Shown here in pieces: positions 46,361 through 57,193 of a DNA stretch of 64,000 nucleotides. Position 1 is the first letter of the stretch. The number at the start of each line of letters is the position of its first letter. Under the pieces are notes generated by a model. That model was not told where the DNA came from. It made no database searches and saw only the letters and a list, made by a program, of their open reading frames with translations. A program made the translations under genes and the position numbers. The stretch lies in the NCBI RefSeq assembly GCF_900102105.1, contig NZ_FNBB01000008.1:62001-126000 (forward strand). Direction: 5' to 3'. This DNA comes from Agrobacterium pusense (GTDB lineage: Bacteria > Pseudomonadota > Alphaproteobacteria > Rhizobiales > Rhizobiaceae).

Positions 46361-48603
46361 TCAGCCTGTTTCTTGCGGGACGAAATCAACCCGGCAATCA
46401 ATTTGGGCGCACTGGATTTCAGGGCTTCACCACGTCCGGAAAGGCTGGGATTGGTCATGAAATAGTGCTGCGCGTTGAACGGTTCTTCGCCTTTACGCAC
46501 CTCGATGCGCCTCGACGTTCCGTCCGCAAGTATCTCGTAGCTCTGCTGGTTGTCAATGAGATTGCCCAGCATAATCTGTGAAAGAACCTGCTCATGCACG
46601 GTGGGATTGGTCAGCGGCACCAGCGTTTCCACGCGGCGGTCGAGATTGCGCGGCATCATGTCGGCGGAGCCGATATAGACCAGCGCCTTGTCCGACGGCA
46701 GGCCGAAACCATTGCCGAAGCAGAAGATGCGGCTGTGCTCCAGGAAGCGGCCGACGATGGATTTGACGCGGATATTGTCCGACAGGCCGGGCACCTGCGG
46801 GCGCAGGCAGCAGATGCCGCGCACGACGAGGTCCACCTCAACACCCGCGGCGCTGGCATGGTAGAGCGCATCGATGATCTCCGGATCGACAAGCGAATTC
46901 ATCTTCATCCAGATCGCCGCCGGCGCGCCGCGCTTGGCGTGCTCGATTTCCTCGTGAATATGCTTGAGGATGCGCGCGCGTAGCGTATAGGGCGAGACGG
47001 CCAGCTTCATGCCCTCCTCCGGTTCGCCGTAACCCGTGATGAAGTTGAAGATATTCGCCATGTCGTGGGCGATCTTCGGGTTGCAGGTGAAGAAGGACAG
47101 GTCGGTATAGATCTTCGCCGTGATCGGGTGATAGTTGCCCGTGCCAAGGTGGCAATAGGTCCGGAGCTTCCCATCCTCGCGGCGCACCACCATCGACATC
47201 TTGGCGTGGGTCTTGAGTTCGATGAAGCCGAACACGACCTGCACGCCGGCGCGCTCCAGATCGCGCGCCCAGCGGATGTTTGCTTCCTCGTCGAAACGCG
47301 CTTTGAGCTCGACCAGCGCGGTGACGGATTTACCTGCTTCCGCGGCGTCGATCAGCGCGCGAACGATCGGGCTGTCGTTAGAGGTGCGGTAAAGCGTCTG
47401 CTTGATGGCGAGTACTTCGGGATCGCGCGCAGCCTGCAGGAGGAACTGCACCACCACGTCGAAGCTTTCATAGGGATGGTGAACCACCATGTCCTTTTCG
47501 CGGATAGCAGCGAGGCAATCGCCGGCATGTTCACGAACGCGCTCCGGGAAACGGGCATTGTAGGGCTCGAATTTCAGGTCGTCGCGCGGGGCACGCACGA
47601 TTTCCGAGATCGTGTTGAGCGCGAGAAGACCGGGCAGAACCGCGACGCGATTATCCGGCACACCGAGTTCGTGCACCACGAACTGCCTCAGCGACTGCGG
47701 CATTTCGCTATCGGTCTCGATGCGGATGACGGAACCGCGGCGGCGGCGTTTCAGCGCGCTTTCGAAGAAGCGCACCAGATCTTCGGCCTCTTCCTCCACC
47801 TCGATATCGCTATCGCGGATGATGCGGAACGTGCCGGAACCGCGAACGGTATAGCCGGGATAGAGCCGGTGAATGAACAGACCAACCACATCCTCGAGCG
47901 TGATGTAGCGGATGGCGTTCTTTTCATCAGGCAGCCGCACGAAGCGGTCGAGCGCCGGCGGCAGCCGCAAAAGCGCCGTCATCGGCTCGCGGCCGTTGAC
48001 GCTGTCCAACTGCAGGCCCATGGAAAAGCCGAGATTGGGAATGAAGGGGAACGGGTGCGCCGGATCGATGGAGAGCGGCGTCAGCACCGGGAACATGCGT
48101 TCCTCAAACTCGGTCTCCAGCCAGTTGCGATCCTCATCCGAAAGCGCAGCCGGGCGTACGATGTAGATTTCTTCCTTGGCAAGATATTGCTGCAGAACGG
48201 CAAGCGAGGCCTGCTGCTCCATCTGCAGGTTGTCGATTTCCTTCAGAATATCTTCGAGCTGTTCTGCCGGGGTCTTGCCGTCCGGGGTCCTGACGGTGAT
48301 CTTCTGGCGCACCTGGCCTTCGAGGCCGGCGACGCGAACCATGAAGAACTCATCGAGATTGGCCGCCGAGATGGACAGGAAACGCAGCCGCTCCAGCAGC
48401 GGGTGATCGGTGTTCAGCGTTTCCTCAAGGACACGGCGGTTGAACTGGAGCCAGGAGAATTCGCGGTTGATGAAACGCGCGGGGCTATCCCAGAGGTTCT
48501 CGCCCTCGGTCTGCGGCTGAACCTTGTTGAAATCTTCCTGCGCGACAGCGTCCATGCCCTGTTCCATCCCCTGACCAATTTCCAATCCGTGATCCTGCTG
48601 CAT
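46357..48603 (-). CDS. ppk: Polyphosphate kinase 1
   Basis: About 748-aa enzyme polymerising ATP gamma-phosphate into polyphosphate. Family motifs are [18 protein letters not shown] near the N-terminus, the catalytic His in [12 protein letters not shown] and the second His of the phospholipase-D-like domain near the C-terminus ([11 protein letters not shown]). Start choice: ATG 48603 has AAGGA 10 nt upstream. A TTG at 48660 overlapping the hda stop is in frame but has no ribosome site, and ATG 48567 is also possible. The first 50 residues are not conserved. Confidence 0.94.
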   Translation of the reverse strand: MQQDHGLEIGQGMEQGMDAVAQEDFNKVQPQTEGENLWDSPARFINREFSWLQFNRRVLEETLNTDHPLLERLRFLSISAANLDEFFMVRVAGLEGQVRQKITVRTPDGKTPAEQLEDILKEIDNLQMEQQASLAVLQQYLAKEEIYIVRPAALSDEDRNWLETEFEERMFPVLTPLSIDPAHPFPFIPNLGFSMGLQLDSVNGREPMTALLRLPPALDRFVRLPDEKNAIRYITLEDVVGLFIHRLYPGYTVRGSGTFRIIRDSDIEVEEEAEDLVRFFESALKRRRRGSVIRIETDSEMPQSLRQFVVHELGVPDNRVAVLPGLLALNTISEIVRAPRDDLKFEPYNARFPERVREHAGDCLAAIREKDMVVHHPYESFDVVVQFLLQAARDPEVLAIKQTLYRTSNDSPIVRALIDAAEAGKSVTALVELKARFDEEANIRWARDLERAGVQVVFGFIELKTHAKMSMVVRREDGKLRTYCHLGTGNYHPITAKIYTDLSFFTCNPKIAHDMANIFNFITGYGEPEEGMKLAVSPYTLRARILKHIHEEIEHAKRGAPAAIWMKMNSLVDPEIIDALYHASAAGVEVDLVVRGICCLRPQVPGLSDNIRVKSIVGRFLEHSRIFCFGNGFGLPSDKALVYIGSADMMPRNLDRRVETLVPLTNPTVHEQVLSQIMLGNLIDNQQSYEILADGTSRRIEVRKGEEPFNAQHYFMTNPSLSGRGEALKSSAPKLIAGLISSRKKQAE

Positions 48604-48656
48604 CCCGCGATCGTCCTTCTTGCCCGTATAACAGTTTGACGACGGAACTGTGACAG

Positions 48657-49385
48657 TCAATCGTCGTCCGGTCCGTTATGTCTCTCGGCATTGTCCATCG
48701 CGTTGAGGACTTCCGCGACCAGTGGGCGGGTGATCCTCGTTCCGCGCGAAAGCGCCAGCCTGTCGATCCGCTCTACGATCGTCTGCGCCGTATCGAGCGA
48801 ACGTTCCATTCTGTTGACGATGTAGCCTATGAGTTTGTCATCCATGTAAAGCTGCCGGTCAGCGAAGAGCTTCACCAGCACCTGCGCCAGCAACGCCTCG
48901 TCCGGTTCACCCGTTTCCACCACCGTCACGGCCTTGAGGCGCGAGCGCAGATCCGGCAGCGCGACCGGCCAGGCCGACGGCCATTGCCGGCTGGTCATCA
49001 GAAGCGTCGTGCCATTCTGGCGTACGCTGTTGATGACATGGAAGAGTTCGGTATCGTCAAAACCACGCCGATCGGCGTCCTCGAACAGCACCGCCCCCCT
49101 TTCGGCCGCGCGCGCGGCATCCGCGCCCGCTTGCGGATGAATCTCGCGGGCCTCGCTGATATTTTTCCAGATATTGGCAAGGTGCGATTTTCCGGAACCG
49201 GGCGGCCCTGCCAGCACGACCACCGGCGAGGGCCAGTGCGGCCATGCGTCAACGAGGCTGACGGCGGCCTCCAGCGAAGCCGACACGAGGAGATCCTCCC
49301 GGCCGGAGGCGGACGGATGCGAAAATGCGAGCGGCAGCTGCTCGGCCTTCGACCGGGCGTTGTCGGTTTTGATTGGGTCAGTCAT
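48657..49385 (-). CDS. hdaA: DnaA-regulatory ATPase Hda/HdaA
   Basis: 242-aa AAA+ protein related to the DnaA ATPase domain that, bound to the beta clamp, promotes ATP hydrolysis by DnaA after initiation. The clamp-binding motif QLPLAF lies at residues 16-21, Walker A is GPPGSGKSH, the Walker B region is [10 protein letters not shown], and sensor/arginine-finger regions follow ([11 protein letters not shown]). Known as HdaA in Caulobacter. It lies 2 bp after the permease gene and upstream of ppk. Confidence 0.92.
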   Translation of the reverse strand: MTDPIKTDNARSKAEQLPLAFSHPSASGREDLLVSASLEAAVSLVDAWPHWPSPVVVLAGPPGSGKSHLANIWKNISEAREIHPQAGADAARAAERGAVLFEDADRRGFDDTELFHVINSVRQNGTTLLMTSRQWPSAWPVALPDLRSRLKAVTVVETGEPDEALLAQVLVKLFADRQLYMDDKLIGYIVNRMERSLDTAQTIVERIDRLALSRGTRITRPLVAEVLNAMDNAERHNGPDDD

Positions 49386-49387
49386 TG

Positions 49388-50545
49388 TCAGCTCTGAGAG
49401 TCAACCTTGCCGGAGGACGTTTCCCTTTCTTCCAGGGTAAGGTTGGCTTCCCAGGGAAGGTTGGCGGCGTGCCCGTGGTAAAGATCGCTTTCAAGATACC
49501 GCGACAAGGCGAAGCGGACAAGCACGCCGACCGCCGCCGCGGCCGGCACCGCGACGAGAAGCCCGACGAAGCCAAAAAGCGCGCCGAAAGCGAAGAGGGC
49601 AAACATCAGCCAGACAGGATGCAGGCCGACGCTGCTGCCGACAAGTTTCGGCTGCAGGATGTTGCCTTCGATGAACTGGCCGGAAAAGAACACGACGAGG
49701 GTCAGCACGACATAGAGATAATCCGGCCAGAACTGCACGATGGCGACGCCAACCGCCAGGATCAGGCCGACCATGGAGCCGATATAGGGAATGAAGCTGA
49801 TGAGGCCCGAAAAAAGGCCGATCAAAAGGCCGAAATTAAGCCCGACCAGCGACAGGCCGACGGCGTAATAAACCCCGAGAATGAGGCAGAGCGAGCCCTG
49901 CCCACGCACGAAACCGGCAATGGTCTTGTCCATGTCGCGGGCGATCTGGCGCACCGTGTGCACGTAATCGCGCGGGATCCAGCTGTCGACCTTGTCGATC
50001 ATCCGGTCCCAGTCAAGCAACAGGTAAAAGGCGACGACGGGGGTGACCACCAGGAGCGAGACGACATCGACCAGCGATTTCCCGGAATTCCATATCTGCG
50101 TCAGCAATGTGCCGATGAAACCCGCACCTTCGGTGAGGAGTTTCGAGAAGTTCTCCTTTACCGCGTCGATCTGGCTGCTCACCCAGTCCGGCAGGAGATT
50201 GGTATCGGCGCCGGCGATCAGCTGCTGCAGCGACGAGATATATTGCGGTATGCGCGTAATGAATTCCGAGGCCTGGGCGGCAATGAGCGGAATGATGATG
50301 ATGAGCGACAGCGCGAAGACCAGCACAAAGGAGATGAGAATGACGACTGTGGCCATCAGCCGGCTGAGGCCGCGCCTCTCCAGCCAGTCGGCCACCGGAT
50401 CGAGAAAATACGCTAGCGCCATGCCAGCCACGAAAGGCAGGAGAATGGAGCTGAAGACCATCAGGAAGAGGATAAAGACGGCAAGCACGCCGATCCAGAA
50501 AAACACCTGCCGGCGCAGGCTGGTACCGCTTACATGGGGTTGCAT
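49388..50545 (-). CDS. AI-2E/PerM-family transporter
   Basis: 385-aa inner membrane protein with about eight helices in the PerM arrangement: two or three N-terminal helices, a long amphipathic region ([18 protein letters not shown] to about 180), and C-terminal helices with [17 protein letters not shown] and [20 protein letters not shown]. The hydrophilic tail is acidic. ATG 50545 has AAGGA 7 nt upstream. First gene of the permease-hda-ppk-ppx run. perM-like genes often sit beside hda and purM. Substrate not known. Confidence 0.9.
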   Translation of the reverse strand: MQPHVSGTSLRRQVFFWIGVLAVFILFLMVFSSILLPFVAGMALAYFLDPVADWLERRGLSRLMATVVILISFVLVFALSLIIIIPLIAAQASEFITRIPQYISSLQQLIAGADTNLLPDWVSSQIDAVKENFSKLLTEGAGFIGTLLTQIWNSGKSLVDVVSLLVVTPVVAFYLLLDWDRMIDKVDSWIPRDYVHTVRQIARDMDKTIAGFVRGQGSLCLILGVYYAVGLSLVGLNFGLLIGLFSGLISFIPYIGSMVGLILAVGVAIVQFWPDYLYVVLTLVVFFSGQFIEGNILQPKLVGSSVGLHPVWLMFALFAFGALFGFVGLLVAVPAAAAVGVLVRFALSRYLESDLYHGHAANLPWEANLTLEERETSSGKVDSQS

Positions 50546-50829
50546 CCGTTCATCCTTCTGTCACCGCATCGTCATCCCGCATCATGGAGATAGGATGGGC
50601 GTGGGCACATGGTCAAGACTGCGTCGGCAAAGGGATAAGGGGGGCTGAAAAAGCCCACAACGCAGAATATTCGGTCCCACCTTCGCCGCATTGCGGCAAA
50701 TGCTGCCGAGAGCGGCCATCGCGGAACGTCAAAGCCGTTAAAAACCGGAGGTTTTGCCACTCAAACCCTTGCATCAGGCCCCGTCCCGTGCGAATGGCGA
50801 CGCCAAACGAACCAGCGGAGACGAGAGCC

Positions 50830-51903
50830 ATGAGCCAGTCGGGCAAGAACGGTCTTACCTATAGTGACGCAGGGGTGGATATCGACGCCGGCAATCTGAT
50901 GGTCGAGAAGATCAAACCGGCGGTGCGTTCCACGCGACGTCCCGGCGCGGACGGCGAAATCGGCGGCTTCGGCGGCCTGTTCGATCTGAAAGCCGCTGGC
51001 TTCACCGACCCGGTTCTGGTGGCCGCCAATGACGGCGTCGGCACCAAGCTGAAGATCGCCATCGACGCAAACTATCACGACACCGTCGGTATCGATCTCG
51101 TCGCCATGTGCGTCAACGATCTCGTGGTTCAGGGTGCAGAACCGCTGTTCTTCCTCGATTATTTTGCCACCGGCAAGCTCGATCCCGACCAGGGCGCTGC
51201 GATCGTTTCCGGCATCGCCGCCGGCTGCCGCGAATCCGGTTGTGCGCTGATCGGCGGCGAAACCGCTGAAATGCCGGGAATGTACTCAGATGGCGATTAC
51301 GACCTCGCGGGCTTTGCCGTGGGCGCGGCCGAACGCGGCCAGCTTCTGCCCGCCGGCGACATTTCCGAGGGCGACGTCATTCTTGGCCTGTCCTCATCCG
51401 GCGTCCACTCCAACGGCTTCTCGCTGGTGCGCAAGATCGTATCGATCTCCGGGCTCGACTGGGATGCACCCGCTCCCTTCGCCGATGGCAAGAAGCTGGG
51501 CGAAGCGCTGCTGACTCCAACCCGCATCTATGTGAAGCCACTTTTGAAAGCGATCCGAGAGACCGGCGCGCTGAAGGCACTGGCGCATATTACCGGCGGC
51601 GGTTTCCCGGAGAATATTCCGCGCGTTCTGCCCAAACATCTCGCCGCCGAGATCGATCTCGAAGCGATAGAGGTTCCCGCCGTCTTCTCCTGGCTTGCGA
51701 AAACCGGTGGTGTCGAAGCAAAGGAAATGCTGCGCACCTTCAATTGCGGCGTCGGCATGATCGTCGTGGTTTCGGCTGAAAATGCCGAAAAGGTCACCGA
51801 AGTTCTGACGGCCCAAGGCGAGACCGTCTTCCCGCTCGGCCGCATGGTCGCCCGTGAAGAAGGCGCGCACGGCACGATCTACAAGGGCGCCCTCGCCCTA
51901 TGA
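50830..51903 (+). CDS. purM: Phosphoribosylformylglycinamidine cyclo-ligase PurM
   Basis: 357-aa enzyme of purine synthesis converting FGAM to AIR with ATP. The N-terminal signature [14 protein letters not shown], the ATP-binding [14 protein letters not shown] and [12 protein letters not shown] are present, and the C-terminal half carries [17 protein letters not shown] start at ATG 50830, giving [15 protein letters not shown]. The open frame to 50584 is not conserved. 284 bp separate it from the divergent permease gene and should hold its promoter. Confidence 0.95.
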   Translation: MSQSGKNGLTYSDAGVDIDAGNLMVEKIKPAVRSTRRPGADGEIGGFGGLFDLKAAGFTDPVLVAANDGVGTKLKIAIDANYHDTVGIDLVAMCVNDLVVQGAEPLFFLDYFATGKLDPDQGAAIVSGIAAGCRESGCALIGGETAEMPGMYSDGDYDLAGFAVGAAERGQLLPAGDISEGDVILGLSSSGVHSNGFSLVRKIVSISGLDWDAPAPFADGKKLGEALLTPTRIYVKPLLKAIRETGALKALAHITGGGFPENIPRVLPKHLAAEIDLEAIEVPAVFSWLAKTGGVEAKEMLRTFNCGVGMIVVVSAENAEKVTEVLTAQGETVFPLGRMVAREEGAHGTIYKGALAL

Positions 51904-52574
51904 TGCCCGCCGCCCTTTCGTCCGGCCGCAAACGTGTCGTCGTTTTCATCTCCGGCAGCGGCTCCAACATGGTGTCGCTGGTAAAGGCCTGCCAGACGGC
52001 GGATTTTCCGGCGGAAATCGCCTGCGTGATCTCGGACAAGGCAACTGCCGGCGGGCTGGAAAAGGCACGGGGTTTCGGCATTCCGACCCTCGTCTTCGAA
52101 CGCAGGACCTATGCGAGCAAGACGGAACATGAGGGCGCCATTCTGGCCGCTCTTGGGGAGATTGCGCCTGACATCATCTGTCTCGCCGGCTATATGCGGC
52201 TGATCTCGGGGGATTTCATTGCCCCCTATGAAGGCCGCATCATCAATATCCACCCTTCCCTGCTGCCGCTTTTCCCCGGTTTGCATACGCATCAGCGTGC
52301 CATCGACAGCGGCATGAAGATTTCCGGCTGCACGGTGCATTTCGTCACCGAAGGCATGGACGAGGGCCCGACGATTGCGCAGGGGGCTGTGCCGGTTCTT
52401 TCCGACGACACGGCCGATACCCTGGCTGCGCGGATTCTCACCGTCGAGCACCAGCTCTATCCACTGGCGCTGAAATTACTCGCCGAAGGCAAGGTACGGA
52501 TGGAAGGCGGAAAAGCCGTTTTCGACAAGAGCGAAAGTAAAACCGAGTATTCCATCCTTGTCTCTGCCTCGTGA
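51900..52574 (+). CDS. purN: Phosphoribosylglycinamide formyltransferase PurN
   Basis: 224-aa folate-dependent transferase making FGAR from GAR. The substrate loop [11 protein letters not shown] is at the N-terminus, the signature [13 protein letters not shown] carries the catalytic His, and the Asp lies in [11 protein letters not shown] overlaps the purM stop (ATGA), so purM-purN is coupled. Length is close to the usual 212 aa with a slightly longer tail. Confidence 0.95.
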   Translation: MMPAALSSGRKRVVVFISGSGSNMVSLVKACQTADFPAEIACVISDKATAGGLEKARGFGIPTLVFERRTYASKTEHEGAILAALGEIAPDIICLAGYMRLISGDFIAPYEGRIINIHPSLLPLFPGLHTHQRAIDSGMKISGCTVHFVTEGMDEGPTIAQGAVPVLSDDTADTLAARILTVEHQLYPLALKLLAEGKVRMEGGKAVFDKSESKTEYSILVSAS

Positions 52575-52707
52575 TGTAGCTATTCCTAAAGTACATAGAT
52601 AAATCAGAATTGGTATCTTCGGTGAAATAAACCGATCATTTACCATAATCGTCTTTAATGACCGCAACGGCCTCTACTTCAGGCCCTCCGGACGTTCAGG
52701 AGCGATT

Positions 52708-53643
52708 ATGCGATTTTCGAGATTTCCCCTGCCGCTTTCTGCGGCTTTACTGATGGGTACCTGCCTGCCACTCGCCGCCGAACAAAACGGCATTACGGCT
52801 TCACTGGATGCCGGCGTTCTCAATCTCCGGGCGACGGAAACTGTTCATCTCGGTGGCCGCAAGGTGAGCGAACTGGAATGGGAAACGAAAAACGCCGTGG
52901 CGTTGCGCGGCTCGCTCGGGCTTGAACTAGCGCCCGGCTGGCGCGTCAAGGCGGAAGGCCGCATCGGTTTTGAAGGCGATGGCTACATGACCGACTACGA
53001 CTGGGTATGGCCTTTTTCGAAAGACAGCTCCAAGGAGAATTGGAGCGATCGCTCCCAGCATGATGACACACGGCTCGACCATTATTTTTCGGGAGGCCTC
53101 GAACTCAATCGCACATTGCTGGAGGATCCGCAGCAATATCTCAGCGCGGGCGTCGGTTTTCGCTACACCGATGTGCAATGGTCGGCCTATGGTGGCAACG
53201 CCGTTTACAGTGTTTTCTCCCGCCGCGATTTCTCGGGCAAATTCAAGGATGGCCTCAAGGGAATAACCTATCGCCAACAAATACCGGTTTTCTACGGCAA
53301 CCTGACGGGCGGCCAGAGATTCGGCAACTGGTCGCTCAATCTCGGTCTCGAAGGTGGCGCCATGGTCTACGCCAAGGCGACTGACGATCACTGGCTGCGC
53401 GACATGCGCTTCACTGACAAATTCGACGTTGCCGGCATGTTCGGGGTGAAGGCAGGCGTTGCCTATGACGTGACTGAAAACGCCTCGATCTACCTCGACG
53501 GCGCTTACGACTATACCAGCCTCGGGCGCGGGAACACGCATTATAGCGGCGCGGGCGCCGGAAGCCTGTCGTCGGAGAAGAACGCTGGTGGCGGCGACTT
53601 GCAGTCGATTTTCGTGGGTGCCGGCGTCAGGGGGCGGTTTTAG
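52708..53643 (+). CDS. Omptin-family outer membrane protease
   Basis: 311-aa beta-barrel protease. A signal peptide (RFSRFPLPLSAALLMGTCLPLAAE) is followed by SELEWE, the first omptin landmark. Then come Asp96/Asp98 (TDYDW) matching the Asp83/Asp85 pair of OmpT, and the omptin signature W-S-D-x-S-x-H-x-x-T at 112-121. Near residue 226 the D-D-H (Asp226/His228) matches Asp210/His212. The sequence ends in Phe after a last beta strand (GAGVRGRF). The catalytic set is therefore complete. Stands alone after purN, ahead of a Nudix gene on the opposite strand. Confidence 0.85.
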   Translation: MRFSRFPLPLSAALLMGTCLPLAAEQNGITASLDAGVLNLRATETVHLGGRKVSELEWETKNAVALRGSLGLELAPGWRVKAEGRIGFEGDGYMTDYDWVWPFSKDSSKENWSDRSQHDDTRLDHYFSGGLELNRTLLEDPQQYLSAGVGFRYTDVQWSAYGGNAVYSVFSRRDFSGKFKDGLKGITYRQQIPVFYGNLTGGQRFGNWSLNLGLEGGAMVYAKATDDHWLRDMRFTDKFDVAGMFGVKAGVAYDVTENASIYLDGAYDYTSLGRGNTHYSGAGAGSLSSEKNAGGGDLQSIFVGAGVRGRF

Positions 53644-53699
53644 CGTTGATGGCTGTATCCGTGGGTTAGTTCACTGGATATGCTCAAGCCGCCCCGCCT

Positions 53700-54311
53700 T
53701 TAAAGCCGATCACGATTCAACATCGCCCATTGCAGCAGAATGATCGTCTTGGAATCCGTGATCTCACCCGAGGCGATCATTCCGAAGGCTTCGTCGAGAC
53801 CGTAGGTCAGAACCTCGATATCTTCGCCTTCATCCTCCAGTCCACCACCGCTGCCCGCTTGCACGTCGAGATCGATACGGGCGACGAAGAGGCTCACCTT
53901 TTCCGTCAGTGTGCCGGGGCTGGCATACATGTCGAAGAGGTATTCAACCTTTTCGACGGCGTAACCGGATTCCTCCATCGCCTCACGGCGGATCGCATCA
54001 GCGGCATCGTCGCCATCGAGAAGCCCTGCCGGAACTTCGATCATGAAGTTCGGATCGCCGTTGACGAAGGCGGCGGGGCGAAACTGCCGCACCATTACCA
54101 CGCTGTCACGTTTCGGGTCGTACAGGAGAATGGCGGCGGCGAGGCCGTGATGATGGACCTCCCTCACAATACGGATCATCTTGCCGTCAGCCATGCGCTG
54201 GTCAAAAACGAGCTTCTGCAAATGCACGAAGCCCTTCCAGACGGTTTCCTTTTCCACCAGCCGGATCCGGTCAGTCGCGGCAGCGGGCGACTTTAAGAGC
54301 GACACGTTCAT
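53700..54311 (-). CDS. Nudix hydrolase, NudF/NudK-like (copy 1)
   Basis: 203-aa hydrolase of nucleoside diphosphate derivatives such as ADP-ribose or GDP-mannose. The Nudix box runs GLLDGDDAADAIRREAMEESG, with Glu at its seventh position replaced by Asp. The family feature RQFRPAA precedes it. ATG 54311 follows GGAG by 7 nt. A closely related gene lies 26 bp upstream, so the two arose by tandem duplication and are probably co-transcribed. Confidence 0.88.
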   Translation of the reverse strand: MNVSLLKSPAAATDRIRLVEKETVWKGFVHLQKLVFDQRMADGKMIRIVREVHHHGLAAAILLYDPKRDSVVMVRQFRPAAFVNGDPNFMIEVPAGLLDGDDAADAIRREAMEESGYAVEKVEYLFDMYASPGTLTEKVSLFVARIDLDVQAGSGGGLEDEGEDIEVLTYGLDEAFGMIASGEITDSKTIILLQWAMLNRDRL

Positions 54312-54337
54312 AAGAGTCTCCGAAAGATGATGAAATC

Positions 54338-54934
54338 TCAGGCTGTCAGGGAGGCGCGGTTCAACGCCGCCCATTGCAGCAGCATGATCGTCTTGCCATC
54401 GCAGATCTCGCCCGTCTCGATCATCTTCATGGCGTCGTCCAGCGGGATTTCCACGACCTCGATATCCTCGTCCTCATGGGCCGCACCGCCGCCTTCTTCG
54501 ACACGATCCGAAGATTCGACAATCGCGGCGAAGAAATGAATGATCTCGGTGACAGAACCGGGCGACATGAACGATTTGAAGAGGAACCGCACGTCCCTCA
54601 CGACGTAGCCCGTTTCTTCCGTCACCTCGCGGCGAATGGCTTCGGCCGGGTTATCGCCGTCCAGCAGGCCAGCCGGGGCTTCAAGGAGCCAGCCGGGATG
54701 ACCGTTCACATGGGCCGGCATGCGAAACTGCCGTACCAGAACAACCGTCTGGCGTCGTGGATCAAACAGCAGGATCGTCGCGCCGTTGCCACGGTCATAG
54801 GCTTCGCGCCTGATGACTTTCGTTTCGCCACGGGAATTGGTGTAATTGTAGGTTATGTTGCGGAGGTGATACCAGTTCTTTGAAAGCGTTTCGTCTTTCA
54901 GAATTTCAATTGTCACGTTGTCGAACTTCGTCAT
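54338..54934 (-). CDS. Nudix hydrolase, NudF/NudK-like (copy 2)
   Basis: 198-aa paralogue of the gene just downstream, with the same layout: RQFRMPAHVNGHPGW, then Nudix box GLLDGDNPAEAIRREVTEETG, where the seventh position is Asn. The REVTEETG part with the metal-binding Glu is intact. C-terminal DGKTIMLLQWAALNR also matches the other copy. It lies 13 bp before the stop of the molybdopterin oxidoreductase gene, in one minus-strand run. Confidence 0.88.
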   Translation of the reverse strand: MTKFDNVTIEILKDETLSKNWYHLRNITYNYTNSRGETKVIRREAYDRGNGATILLFDPRRQTVVLVRQFRMPAHVNGHPGWLLEAPAGLLDGDNPAEAIRREVTEETGYVVRDVRFLFKSFMSPGSVTEIIHFFAAIVESSDRVEEGGGAAHEDEDIEVVEIPLDDAMKMIETGEICDGKTIMLLQWAALNRASLTA

Positions 54935-54947
54935 TCAAAATCTTCCG

Positions 54948-57086
54948 TCAGCTTTTGCGCAGCCAAACCTTGTTGTCGTGAAATGCCGCGCCGCCATAGG
55001 GAGCGACGGCGTCGGCACCGGTCAGCACGTTGATGCCCTCCCCGTCCAGATGCGCCTTGTTCGGCCATAGCCCTTCGGCAATGAGCACTCCCGGCCTAGC
55101 ACCTTCCACGATTTTCGCGTGGAGCCGGACCTCGCCTCGCCCGTTGCCGATGCGGACGATGTCGCCATCAGAAATGCCGTTGATGGCAGCATCCTCAGGA
55201 CAGATCATCAGTTCCGGGCGACCTTCCTTCTGCACGGAGGTTTTGGTTTCCGCGAAAGTGGAATTCAGGAAGTTGCGCGCGGGCGATGTCGCCAGTCGGA
55301 AGGGATGGTCAGCATCCGCAACCTCGATGACATCGACCTGATCCGGGAATTTCGGAAATTCCGACACCGGCCCCATCACGCCGATGTTCTTCGGCGGCTT
55401 GTTGGGAGAAGGCCCCGTTGCCCAATCGGGGCTGAAACGGAACTTCCCGTCACCGTAACCGAAGCCTTCAAGATAATGCGCGACCTCGAACGGTGGCTGC
55501 GCATCGATCCATTTCTCTTCGGCGAGCGTATCGAAGTCGCCCCAGCCACTGACTTTCAGCATATGATCGACATGATCGCGCGCTGAAAGGCCAAAGCCCG
55601 GCATGTGGTCGATCCCGAGACGCTTTGCCAGCTCCTCGATGACGAAGAGGTTGGTACGCACCGTTTCGGGCGGCTCCACCAGTTTGGGCCCAAGCAAAAT
55701 GTGATTCTGGCCGCCGGCGCGGTAAATATCGTCATGTTCGAGGAACATGGTGGCGGGCAGCACGATATCGGCAAGCTCGGCCGTTTCCGTCATGAATTGC
55801 TCATGCACGGCGGCGAAGAGATCATCGCGCAGGAAGCCCTGCTTCACCAACCTCTGTTCGGGCGCGACATTGACCGGATTGGTGTTCTGGATGAGCAGCG
55901 CCGTCACCGTACCGCCATGGCGCAGCGCTTCGGCGTCCCCCGTCAGCACGCGGCCGATCTGCGACTGGTCGAGCTGGCGCACGTCGGGGTCGGCATAGGC
56001 CGTGCCCATGAGCTCCGCCTTGTTGAGCCGGAAGATGTCGCCATTATTGTGGAACGCGCCGCCGCCCTCATATTGCCAGGAACCGAGCACCGTGGCGATC
56101 GAAAGCGCTGCATGCATGGCGACCGCGCCGTTGCGCTGTCGGGCAAACCCATATCCGAGCCGGAAGAAGGTCTTTTTCGTGACGCCAACCAGCCTCGCGA
56201 AATCCTCGATCTCGTCGACCGAAAGGCCCGTGATCTCTGATGCCCACTGCGGCGTCTTCGTCTTCAAATGCGCCTCCAGCCCGGCCGGGTCGTCGGCGAA
56301 GCGCGCCATGTAACCACGGTCGGCGTAACCGTCGCGGAAGGCGATGTGCATCACGGCGCATGCCAGCGCCGCATCCGTGCCCGGCCGGACGACGAGGCGC
56401 ATATCCGCCTGTTTCATGGTCGGATTGTCATAGATATCGACCACGACGATCTTCGCGCCGCGTTCCTTGCGGGCCTTGACCGCATGGGTCATGACATTGA
56501 CCTGCGTGGCGACCGCATTGGTGCCCCAGATGACGACGACATCGGCCTTGCCGATCTCGCGCGGATCGGGGCCACGCAAGGCGCCCGTGCCCATCACATA
56601 GCCGGTCCAGGCCATGTTGGTGCAAATCGAGCCGAAGAAGCCCGAATATTTCTTGGCGTGGCGCAGCCGCTCGATGGAGTCGCGCTGCACCTGCCCCATG
56701 GTGCCCGCATAGAAATAAGGCCAGATGGCCTCCGCGCCGTGCCGGGCTTCTGCCTTCACAAAAGCGTCGGCGACCTCGTCCAGCGCCGCTTCCCAGGAAA
56801 TTTCCTGCCAGTCGCCCGCCCCTTTTGCGCCCTTGCGGCGCTTCGGGGTCAGCAGACGACCGGGATGATAGATGCGCTCGGAATACCGCGCCACCTTGGC
56901 GCAGATCACGCCGGCGGTATAGGTGTTGGCATTGGCGCCGCGCACACGACCGATGCGGCCATCGGCATTGATATCGACCTCCAGCGCGCACGCGCTCGGA
57001 CAGTCATGCGGGCAGACCGTGTGTCCGATACGGACTTCGGCCTTCAGGGTGGCTTTTTCAGCGGAAATCGGGGTCGCAACGTTCAT
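54948..57086 (-). CDS. Molybdopterin oxidoreductase (bis-MGD family)
   Basis: 712-aa cytoplasmic-type oxidoreductase. Iron-sulphur ligands Cys25, Cys29, Cys33 and Cys62 (C-x3-C-x3-C-x28-C) bind a [4Fe-4S] cluster. Molybdopterin-binding segments VVIWGTNAVATQVN and ATVLGSWQYEGGG follow, and the dinucleotide-binding C-terminal domain starts near residue 590. No Tat signal is seen. ATG 57086 is my choice, with only a weak AAAAGA site. In-frame starts at 57104 and 57152 exist. No second subunit gene is adjacent, so its electron partner is unknown. Confidence 0.88.
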   Translation of the reverse strand: MNVATPISAEKATLKAEVRIGHTVCPHDCPSACALEVDINADGRIGRVRGANANTYTAGVICAKVARYSERIYHPGRLLTPKRRKGAKGAGDWQEISWEAALDEVADAFVKAEARHGAEAIWPYFYAGTMGQVQRDSIERLRHAKKYSGFFGSICTNMAWTGYVMGTGALRGPDPREIGKADVVVIWGTNAVATQVNVMTHAVKARKERGAKIVVVDIYDNPTMKQADMRLVVRPGTDAALACAVMHIAFRDGYADRGYMARFADDPAGLEAHLKTKTPQWASEITGLSVDEIEDFARLVGVTKKTFFRLGYGFARQRNGAVAMHAALSIATVLGSWQYEGGGAFHNNGDIFRLNKAELMGTAYADPDVRQLDQSQIGRVLTGDAEALRHGGTVTALLIQNTNPVNVAPEQRLVKQGFLRDDLFAAVHEQFMTETAELADIVLPATMFLEHDDIYRAGGQNHILLGPKLVEPPETVRTNLFVIEELAKRLGIDHMPGFGLSARDHVDHMLKVSGWGDFDTLAEEKWIDAQPPFEVAHYLEGFGYGDGKFRFSPDWATGPSPNKPPKNIGVMGPVSEFPKFPDQVDVIEVADADHPFRLATSPARNFLNSTFAETKTSVQKEGRPELMICPEDAAINGISDGDIVRIGNGRGEVRLHAKIVEGARPGVLIAEGLWPNKAHLDGEGINVLTGADAVAPYGGAAFHDNKVWLRKS

Positions 57087-57193
57087 GTCTTTTGTATATT
57101 GCATCAACGATGCGGCAAAAAGGCCGAAGTGACGTCCATCAAGAATATTCATCCTGACCATTCATCCGGATAAACGGCAAGCGAGACACATCC

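Noticed and set aside
47065-48639. 524-codon plus-strand frame antisense to ppk
   Set aside because: Shadow frame of the conserved ppk gene; its composition is His/Gln/Arg/Asp-rich without motifs.
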